Part shown: positions 56,345 through 64,000 of the stretch, piece by piece
How positions within the stretch are numbered: position 1 is the stretch's first letter
Layout: each line of letters begins with the position of its first letter
Assembly (NCBI GenBank): GCA_028583405.1
Contig: CM053251.1
Span: forward strand, 5,800,983-5,864,982
Direction of reading: 5' to 3'
Source: Pogonophryne albipinna
Taxonomy: Eukaryota; Chordata; Actinopteri; Perciformes; Artedidraconidae
Length of the DNA: 64,000 nt
The notes under the pieces: model-generated
Told to the model about the DNA's origin: nothing
Database searches by the model: none
The model's input: the letters and a program-made list of their open reading frames with translations, nothing else
Program-made: the position numbers and the translations under genes

Positions 56345-56880
56345 AAAAAACGTCTCGTCAGTCATGTGAAGGAATGAGAAAATAAAAGTGTTGTTCAGTT
56401 TCACAATCCAATAAGTCTAATAATTTATTTGTTCTGTAAGAAACCAGCACCATAGAAAATATTTACCCATATAAAATACATACAGTGAACATATACAAAT
56501 ACGAGACGACAGAAGACACCGCTGATGAACACAGAAACACAGAAACACATCAAGAAGTGACATTAAATACAGCAAACCTGAAGGAGTCAGGTTAAAGTGC
56601 ATCGGTCAACATTGTCTTAACTGGATTTAAAAAAAGACAAACAATTATTTGACACCCAGGAACATTTAACAACAGTCTGACATAATTCCTGTGTTTCTCC
56701 GGTTTAAAAAACCCACAAAAAGGCACATTATAGACTTAAAGAGTCCTAAAAAAGTTATCCCTGAAACACCAGAACTAAAGAAATGAACAGACACCGTGTT
56801 TCAGAAACATACGTTGAAGACTTAAATATAAATGTGATTCACAACATAGATAAAGAAGTCATTATCATAATAGTAGCAGC
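56345..56880. other. Unit B DNA replaced in unit A by the VNTR element
   Basis: About 535 bp with no recognisable gene or repeat ends. It may be the original sequence lost when the VNTR element arrived in unit A. Confidence 0.35.
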
Positions 56881-58045
56881 ATCTCCACTGTACTGTATCT
56901 GACATAATTGGCAGTGAGGTCAGATGTTGTATTTCTATTCGGATGCCATGCCAACAAATATTTATATAAAAAGGAGCCTCAGCTTTAGGTAGTAAAAAAA
57001 GAGGAAGTTAAACTCCTATTGTAGATTTGAAAATGTAGCGGTAACATCCATAAAGACAGAAGTCCATAAAGACAGCTTTTTGGCCCTGAAGTTTTCTCTC
57101 AACACAATATCAGAACATTCAAAAGTAAAGCGGTCATAATCACGTAACATTTCTACACACAGGGTCTTCACTTTCTTTACAGAAGCTAAACCCAAACGTT
57201 TGATGAATCGGTGTTTAAGTGAACCCAGAACAGTTCATACATTTCCAGTGATTAAATGATGGGATCAGACTTTTGTCCCAGTCGACCTTAACACTGTACA
57301 TGCGTAAATCACACTAATGTTGACATGCCCAAATGTACTTTGAGACAAGCTGCACGTTCAGCTGAAGCTAATGTTGGCTTTCCTTTAGGACGTTTACAAC
57401 ATTTCAACGTAATTGTTATTAATTCAATCTGCTTTATTCCTACGTTTTCTGAGAAGAACATGGTCTTACATTTGAAATAACTGGTCGAGGTTTTCAAATA
57501 AATGACACCATGTTCTCCTGCAATATTAACGGGGAACTGGAGAGAGAGAAATCCTAGATATAAAAACATACTTAGATCAGGTTTTTCCTTTCTTAACTTT
57601 AAAAACTCCTCTCTTACAAACCTGAAGCTTGATATCTGAGCCAGCATGACTCCATGATTCATTGATGTTTCACTTTTTGGCAGGAAAACTTGTCTTTGGC
57701 GATTTAAATTCATTTTAAATTGGACTTTACCAAACGGAACCTTTAAACCACTTGATCCTATGACTGAAACCTTTGTTATACTAGATCTAGTCTTCTGGAA
57801 CATCACTTTTTTCTTTAGATGTCATGATATTGACTGCAGTCTCATGTGCCTGAAAGGTGCAGCCAAATACACAGCATGAAGAGAACATCGCTGCAAATCA
57901 GAAACTATACATTTTTAACATTTCAAGACTTAAGTCTAACAGGAACACATTTAGCATTTTCCCATTCTAAACTAATATTTTGGCACAAGTGGTTTTATAT
58001 GATAATGTGCGTATTAATATAAAATAAATGCCACAGGTAAACTAT
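56881..58045. other. 3' flank of ApoL gene, partly shared with unit A
   Basis: Bases to 57692 match 14610-15425, and 57693-58045 are unique. A 165-codon minus frame (57309-57806) is not preserved in unit A and looks non-coding. It may contain the ApoL 3' UTR. Confidence 0.45.
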
Positions 58046-59515
58046 TTAGATATTGAGCCCGTCCTCCAGCATCGCTTTGGATCGAGGTCTGGACCCTCTC
58101 GCTCTCTCACTCGCTCTCTCACTTCCTCTCCTCGTTCCCTCCCCCCCCTCCTCACCTCCTGCTCTCTCAAACCTCCTCACTCGTTCCTCATCGTGAGGAG
58201 TCTCCTTCCCTCCTCTCCTCTCCTCCCTGCTGCCCCCTCCCTCCCTCCTTGACACCCCTTCCTGACTTCTATGTGACTCCTTCCTCACGTTTCCATGTTC
58301 CTCCCTTCTCGTCCCTCTCTCAGACTCCCCTCCCTCAGCCCTCCAGTCCTTCCCTCCTCTCTCCTCCTCCCCCTTCCTCCTCCAGCTCTCCGACCTCTCG
58401 CTCTGTTTCCTCTCCTTATCGATGTCTAAAGTTTCGTGTTTGCTTCCTCTCTCGCTCCTGTGGGATCGATCTTTGTCGCTCCTCCCACTCTCCCCCGTCT
58501 CTCTGCTGCTCCTTTGACTCTCTCTCTCCGGGTTTACCCTCTCAGAGTATTTTGAATCACCTGATCTGCCCTTCATCTCCTCCTGTTCTTTCCCAGCTTT
58601 ATTTTTCTCCTCCGTCTTTTTATTCGCACTTTTGTCCTCTCTGGTCTGATCTCGCTTGCTCTCGTGCTTTTCTTTACCGGCTGTGATTCGGTTCTCCACT
58701 TCTTTGTCTTTCTTCTTTCCTTTCTGTGATTGTTCTTTCAAAACCTCCTCTTTAGTCGCTTTGACGCTCTCCAGTTTCTGCTCTTTTGCCTCAGCAGAAA
58801 TCTTCTCCATCTTGCTTTCTCCGTCACCTTTTCCCTTCGTACTCTCCTTCTCCATCATGGCATCCCTTTTTCTCATTTCCTCCTCTATTTCCTCTTTGTT
58901 CTTAAGTCCCTCTCCTTTTTCGTTCACACTCTTCTCCTCCTTTTTCTCCTTGTTCACCTCTTTAATCTTCTTCTGCTCCTCCACCTTCTTGTCCATTTTC
59001 TCCTCCATGAGGTCCAGCTCCTGCTCCAGCTCCGCCAGTTTCTTGGGATCAGACTCTAAATCGTCCTCCACCTCTTCCTCCACCTCCACGATCTCCTCGA
59101 ACTCCTCCACCTCGATGCCGTCCATGGTTTTCTGCAGCTGCGTCTTCACCTTGTTCAGATCCAGGAGGCCATCTTGTAGTTCTTTGCACACGTCCCTGAT
59201 TTTGGTGGCAAATTTAGTTTTGGCGCCCTTGCGGAGCTCGTGAGAGTCTTTGGCGAGGAAGAAGACGTCCAGAGCGAGGAAGAGACCCGACATGACGCCC
59301 GTGGTGATGCTGATGGCCTGCGCAGCTTTAGCAGCTCCGCCTGCCACTCCCAGAACCTGCACGGTGCTGATGAGTTTATCCGTGTTGATCATCAGGGCCT
59401 TCCCTGCGCGGCCGCCCTCCTTCATCACGTGCTTCAGGTTGTGGTTCATCGCCTTCTTCGCAGCGCTCTGGGCGTATTTCTCAAAGTCCCACTCCTGCAG
59501 GGTGGCCATACCGGC
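58046..59515 (-). CDS. apol: ApoL-like, last coding exon
   Basis: The acceptor CTTCGTAG|GCCGGT lies at 59516, phase 0, and the stop TAA is at 58046-58048. It encodes residues 212-700: the second hydrophobic segment, an acidic coiled-coil-like region and the Arg/Ser/Glu tail. The complementary strand is pyrimidine-rich, which creates spurious plus-strand ORFs. Confidence 0.9.
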   Translation of the reverse strand, partial: AGMATLQEWDFEKYAQSAAKKAMNHNLKHVMKEGGRAGKALMINTDKLISTVQVLGVAGGAAKAAQAISITTGVMSGLFLALDVFFLAKDSHELRKGAKTKFATKIRDVCKELQDGLLDLNKVKTQLQKTMDGIEVEEFEEIVEVEEEVEDDLESDPKKLAELEQELDLMEEKMDKKVEEQKKIKEVNKEKKEEKSVNEKGEGLKNKEEIEEEMRKRDAMMEKESTKGKGDGESKMEKISAEAKEQKLESVKATKEEVLKEQSQKGKKKDKEVENRITAGKEKHESKRDQTREDKSANKKTEEKNKAGKEQEEMKGRSGDSKYSERVNPERESQRSSRETGESGRSDKDRSHRSERGSKHETLDIDKERKQSERSESWRRKGEEERGGKDWRAEGGESERGTRREEHGNVRKESHRSQEGVSRREGGGSREERRGGKETPHDEERVRRFERAGGEEGGEGTRRGSERASERARGSRPRSKAMLEDGLNI

Positions 59516-62500
59516 CTACGAAGCGACACAGACAAGAAAGGAAAGTGAGAACCGTGTCAGAAAGTATATTATTCAAAAAATAAATTTTAAGGGACACTAC
59601 GAAGGTTGAAGTTCTTTCTGTGATTTTTAAGAGCTATTGCTCACTGGCATCACACCACTTTTTTCTTAGAATTCACCATGAATACATTTCAAGTATCTGG
59701 TGTTAAAACTACAGGATGACACAAGTAATTATCCCGAATGAAAGAACCAGATTTTGGCATGAATTTCTGGGGGAAATAGTGCATGTGATCCGGAGAAAAC
59801 ATCCTTAGACAAAACAACGTAGAGTGTGTGTCTCTTCTCTCATATGTAGTGTTGGCAACGGCTAATAATCTTATGCCTACACTTTATTTGGTTAATAACC
59901 TTTCCAGTATGTTACACAAAGCCACCATCACTCACATTTTAATCTTTAATTTATTTCCATAACTATTGTAATGTGAAATGAATCTACCGTCTAACTAAAC
60001 TACTAATCTTCATGTGTAGTTCATTAACAAAGCTAACACACACCTGTTGGTATAACGTTCCTTAAACTCTTCTCATGTTAAACTCACAAGTACTTAAAGT
60101 CTTGTATATAAAACATTTTTTAGGCTTTTATAGATGTTGATACTTGGGAGTCTTTTTACATAAAGACATACACATTAAAGAGATATATGACAGTGCTATG
60201 ACCCTTGCTGCACCAGATTTATTCTCTGACAACCAGAGAAGAAGACAGTTTTTGAAGGACTTACAAACCACTAAATGTCCTCACCTGCACGAACTCCATG
60301 CACTCCCTGATGTCCTTTATCTCCTCCTGGTATCCCTGGATCCTTTTCTCCAGATTCTTCCGGTCCATGTTGGAGTGAACTGTGTCCGTGATGTTGGCTG
60401 TTGCCGAGGTGATGCTGCCGGCCGTCGCCACGGCGATCCCCACCGCCGTCACGATAATAGAGGCGCCCATAGTGAAAGGAGCCAGGATGAGGCCAGTGAT
60501 TGTTGCGATGCTGCCCGCCACACTGGCCACGCCCCCCCCCACCGCAGCCTGCACCGTCTTCTTGTGGAATTCATCCGCAGCGTCGGCCAGAGCCATCAGC
60601 TCCAGGATTCGATGCTGTAAGGACGCCCCTCGCTTGTTGAAAAGACGCACGAACAGACGGGCGGCCATGTAGACTCGATCTGCCGCCTGCTCCATCATCC
60701 TGCACAGAGACATGAGGGAGGCTTGAAACTAAAGGTATGCTGCACCAGGTGAAGGTACATTTAGAAGCTTGTATGTCTAAGACAGGAGGGGGGGGGGGTT
60801 TCACCGAGGGCCACATACAGAAAGATATACGAAGGGCTGGGCCACTCACTAGAGGTGGGGTATATTGCCTCGTAAGTTAAGTTATAAATTAGCACAATGT
60901 AGGTAAATTAGGCTTGATACATGAATATGCTTTAAGAAAACAACAGCCTCACAGCTCTCCAGAGGGTTTCATCTCATCCCTTAAAACAGGAGCCTCAGAG
61001 TGATTATAATAAGGGGGTATATGAAGGGTCTATTTCAAACTGGTTATGTAAAAAAGTGAATGGGCTTTTTCTTATCAACTAAGATTTGTTAGAAAATGTT
61101 TCCAACTTGAATTGACTGAATCTTTTTAAAAAGTGGTCTTATTAACACATGAATACTACTGTGTAATATATTTTTACATTTATATTTAAGAAGTACAATA
61201 TAAGAAAAGCACAAGTTTCATTTGTGGCCATATTCCATTTAGGGCTGAACGATTAATCAATTTTAAATCAAAATTTGAAATGATGCAATTATCAAATCGC
61301 AAAGCCTGCAATTTCTTTTAGTTTTTTTTATTTAGTTTTTTCTTCTTGTGTGTCAGTCATCCACACCAATCAGAAGTGCAGTGCTCCACATGTACCAGTC
61401 AATGTTAACCAATCAGAAGTGGCCCATGATAGAAGGTGATAGACAGATTGATCCAATCACCTGCCAAGTATTTTTGAAAGTGCCTGCCCTTTCCAAATGG
61501 CTTACAATGGAGCTTTCCTAGATGGTTTGGTGAACCATCTGAGTCAGGTTAGTAATGCTCCATCACATGTTTTACATCTACATCACTCCCGTCCTCCAGA
61601 ACCTCCACTGGCTCCCCGTCCGTCAAAGAATCAACTTCAAAGTCCTCCTGATTACTCACAAAGCCCTCAACAATCAGGCCCCCCCCCTACCTCACAGACC
61701 TGCTGCACCACCACACCCCTTCCCGCTGCCTCCGCTCATCAGAAGCCAACCTCCTATCCATCCCCACCCGCACCAATCACCGGACCTGGGGGGACAGAGC
61801 CTTCTCCGTCGCTGCCCCCTCCCTCTGGAACTCACTCCCACAACCCATCAGAGACTGCACTGACCTCACCACCTTCAAAACACTCACCTCTTCAATCTGG
61901 CTTTTAATGTGTGATTGTTTTTGGATTATTTGACTTTAACTATATATATTTATTTGTTGTTCTTTTCACTATATCTGTAAAGCGTCTTTGAGCACCTGTA
62001 AAAGCGCTAACAAAATAAATCTATTATTATTATTACAGGGTGAATCTTAAACTGAAGCTTGACTTTAAAGCAACCCAACGGAGGTTTCATGTAAGTTTAG
62101 TTCGTTCACTCGTAGCTCGGGCTGCGGGGGTGCTAGAGACGGGAGCACGTCGATGCGACCTTCCTAGCCGGAGATATGGCCGCATTTTACAATACACTTC
62201 CGTTGGGTTGCTTAAAAACAAATATCGCAAATTGAATCGCAATATCTGTCAGAAAAATCGCAATTAGTTTATTTCCCCAAATCGTGCAGCCCTACTTAGA
62301 TTATACTTTTTGAATTTGCTGAGGGTCGATTCAAAATGGTCCGCGGGTCGCATTTGGCCCCCGGACCGCAGTTTGGACACCCCTGAACTAAAAGTATGGT
62401 GCACTAGTTACATTTAGCTTTTATGTCTAAGAAATGGCATTTTCCTACGTGAAGGTGTCCAAAGGGAAATGTGCAGGTGGTCAAAGATAAATATGTACTA

Positions 62501-63811
62501 CACCAAACTTTGACAAATATTGGACAATAATGATTCATTCAACCCTACTTCTAAAGAAAGCCCTTTATTAACAATTTCATAATCATACCAGTTAAAATAA
62601 TTAAAGTATGCACCAGAGCACCAAGTCAAATTCCTCGTACGTATCAACCTACCTGGCAATAAACCTGATTCTGATTCTGTAAACCAGCTGGACAATGTGA
62701 CATAGAATTATTCATTATCATTCCCTTTCTTTTAACCCAGCAGAGCATAACAATAATTCCTCATTCAAAACATGTTTTGATCAACTCAACCTGCACCTGG
62801 AGACGCAGCAGACAATTGATGATGCGTTCATGTTGGTTAGTTCGGGTTCATTCATCTGTTTTTAGTTAGTTCAAGCTGTCTCTTGACTTTTATGAGTCAT
62901 TGAGCTTCCTGGCAATAGTGACAGTGCTTTCTATAGATGTGATAGATATCATTAGAAATAATATCTTCTGGGTAAATGTGAATGAAAATGTCCCAAAAAT
63001 GTGCTTACATTTCCTCATCTTCCTCCTGTAAGTTAGAGTTCTCGTTCCACTCTGCCCAACCTGTGAGCCACAGCAGAGACATATCAGTTAGTACATGGAG
63101 AAAATACATGACACCGTTTTTCGCAACTGATTTTTCAGTGCTGATTCTCTAATCTTATTTGTAATGACTTTGATAATAAAGTAACATCCTTTTTGTGTAA
63201 ACATGAATCAGTGGTTTTCTCCTGTTGACTCGCAAAACAAACAGAAACCAAAGTAATGAACAAACATTACACTGACCTTTTACTGTGTTCCACCATTGCG
63301 TCAATTCATCACTTTCCTGAAAAAAGAGACAATTGTCAACGAAACAAATCACAGATGCACTTTTTTTTGCCGGTTAAAATGTACACATGTGCCGATGATA
63401 GTTTTTTATTGCACAGAATTTGGTATCGGTGGATCTCTATTTGTGGCACCATACATAAATATACACATTAAAGTAAAGTAAAGATTATGCTAAATAAAAG
63501 GCCAGACCGAATAAACCAAACCAAAAGGAGAGAAAGATTCTGAAACACACCAGCTCAGTTTCCAGAGGGTTTTCTCCAGTGGGATAAGCTGCCATCTCCA
63601 CATTCTGCACGTCCACAGTGCTGTCCTATACAAAACAAACACAACAACACTTTCACAAAACTCAGTTTAAAGGGTTTGTCTGTTAATACTCTCTCCAACA
63701 TCCCCTCTGTTTGTCTGTTAGCATCATACAGACTCTTTTTAATAATATCATCATACTAACCTGTGCTGGGTTCAGATCTTGCATCTCAACAACTTCCTGA
63801 ATATCAGCCAT
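58046..63811 (-). CDS. apol: Apolipoprotein L family protein with charged C-terminal extension
   Basis: Six coding exons join in frame: 63761-63811, 63551-63625, 63277-63316, 63009-63060, 60285-60699 and 58046-59515 (2103 nt, 700 residues). All introns are GT-AG. The ApoL core runs from about residue 75 to 335: amphipathic helices, a hydrophobic hairpin (about 122-170, SIATITGLILAPFTMGASII), then a second hydrophobic segment at about 265-300 (SGLFLALDVFFLAKDS) followed by ELRKGAKTK, which matches the family. Family members associate with intracellular membranes and lipids and can conduct ions. Residues about 345-700 are a low-complexity Glu/Lys-rich then Arg/Ser/Glu-rich tail, much longer than usual. 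ATG at 63811 follows a probable non-coding exon. Confidence 0.88.
59516..60284. other. ApoL intron 5
   Basis: Non-coding AT-rich sequence. Nothing recognised. Confidence 0.5.
60285..60699 (-). CDS. apol: ApoL-like, coding exon 5 (hydrophobic hairpin)
   Basis: 415 bp, entering in phase 2 after CTGTGCAG and leaving in phase 0 at GTGCAG|GTGAGG. It encodes residues 73-211, including the Gly/Ala-rich hairpin. Confidence 0.9.
60700..61239. other. ApoL intron 4, left part
   Basis: A G-run at 60787-60797 followed by AGGGCCACATACAGAA resembles the end of a hAT-type MITE whose other end may be at 62330-62390 (GGACCGCAGTTTGG). Confidence 0.35.
61555..62037 (+). mobile_element. CR1/L2-like LINE 3' end, nested
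   Basis: LQNLHWLPVRQRINFK and ITHKALNNQAPP begin the fragment, after which the frame shifts but WNSLP-like and TTFKT-like remnants follow. The 3' end is AAAGCGCTAACAAAATAAAT with a TTA tail. Confidence 0.7.
62068..62215. mobile_element. Small nested MITE, AAGCAACCCAACGGA ends
   Basis: AAGCAACCCAACGGAGG near 62070 is inverted as CTTCCGTTGGGTTGCTT near 62198-62214. The interior is GC-rich and non-coding. Confidence 0.5.
62295..63008. other. ApoL intron 4, right part
   Basis: Bases 62330-62390 are a transposon end (see 60700-61239). The rest is unremarkable. Confidence 0.4.
63009..63060 (-). CDS. apol: ApoL-like, coding exon 4
   Basis: 52 bp after CTCACAG, encoding WAEWNENSNLQEEDEE. The donor is AAAT|GTAAGC. 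Too short for an ORF cut-off but in phase with its neighbours. Confidence 0.75.
63277..63316 (-). CDS. apol: ApoL-like, coding exon 3
   Basis: 40 bp after TTTTTCAG, encoding ESDELTQWWNTVK. The donor is AAAG|GTCAGT, phase 1. Confidence 0.75.
63551..63625 (-). CDS. apol: ApoL-like, coding exon 2
   Basis: 75 bp encoding DSTVDVQNVEMAAYPTGENP and five more residues. The acceptor is TTTGTATAG and the donor is GAGCTG|GTGTGT. Confidence 0.75.
63761..63811 (-). CDS. apol: ApoL-like, coding exon 1
   Basis: 17 codons, MADIQEVVEMQDLNPAQ, donor CAG|GTTAGT. Upstream CCTCCACAG|GGTTCAG at 63823/63824 is a good acceptor, so a 5' UTR exon should lie further right or outside the window. Confidence 0.72.
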
Positions 63812-64000
63812 CTTGTCTGAACCCTGTGGAGGAAAAACTGTGTCAAAATCTGTCACCTTGAAAACATTCATTTAAAAAAAACATCTGTGCCAAAAATAAC
63901 CCAGGAACATTTCTAATGACCTCATGGACTGATCCACGGAAAATGTGTAAGTTATCAAAAACAGCTTTAACAAGAATTTAAATGGTCAGAAAAAGATTCA

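Larger units (their letters stand above)
61240..62294. mobile_element. TAGGGCTG...CAGCCCTA element with two nested repeats
   Basis: Inverted ends TAGGGCTGAACGATT and AATCGTGCAGCCCTA enclose ATCGCAATTT-type subterminal motifs. This end type is common in vertebrate hAT-like MITEs. It contains a LINE 3' fragment and a small MITE. No clear target duplication. Confidence 0.6.

Noticed and set aside
57309..57806. 165-codon minus-strand ORF next to ApoL
   Set aside because: The homologous unit A region (14980-15425) does not keep the frame, and no domain is visible.
58028..59609. Plus-strand ORFs opposite the ApoL last exon
   Set aside because: They are antisense shadows of purine-rich coding sequence, and their Ser/Pro/Leu composition follows from it.

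Overview
The window is nuclear DNA of a teleost fish, probably a percomorph (the rank is a guess). The evidence is GT-AG introns with small exons, (TG)n arrays, L2, L1 and CR1/L2-like LINEs, Ty3/Gypsy and DIRS1-like retroelements, and hAT, PIF/Harbinger and piggyBac-like non-autonomous transposons. No bacterial-style operon, CRISPR array, rRNA or convincing tRNA gene was seen.

Only three host genes are supported, all on the minus strand. Two are tandem copies of a ferric-chelate-reductase-1-like (FRRS1-like) DOMON gene. Copy 1 has three coding exons inside the window (4985-5083, 1823-2029, 1-90) and runs off the left edge. Copy 2 is complete in six coding exons between 32123 and 22443 and encodes 242 residues: signal peptide, one DOMON domain and a hydrophobic tail that looks like a GPI signal. 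The third gene, at the right (63811 down to 58046, six coding exons, 700 residues), is an apolipoprotein L family member with a very long charged C-terminal extension.

The layout is a tandem segmental duplication. Unit A (about 1-15425) and unit B (about 26950-57692) match block by block: 1-730 with 26951-28105, 1442-6300 with 29896-34380, 6385-6895 with 51517-52022, 7531-8002 with 52024-52495, 10755-11960 with 55315-56345, and 14610-15425 with 56880-57692. What lies between the blocks differs. Unit A gained two Harbinger-like MITEs, a LINE tail, an L1 containing a GATC-dense transposon, and a VNTR-filled LTR element. Unit B gained a nested hAT, a fivefold longer (TG)n array, and about 17 kb holding a mosaic foldback element, a dead DIRS1-like element and a full-length L2. 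Several insertions can be read against an empty site in the sister unit, which fixes their ends and target duplications.

Between the units (15425-22442) lies a transposon graveyard: a Gypsy pol fragment, AACGTT-rich inverted-repeat elements, an LTR-like block, a hAT MITE and a non-LTR retrotransposon tail. The genes do not form an obvious pathway. The FRRS1-like pair look like secreted or cell-surface DOMON proteins, and the ApoL gene is a membrane-associated neighbour.
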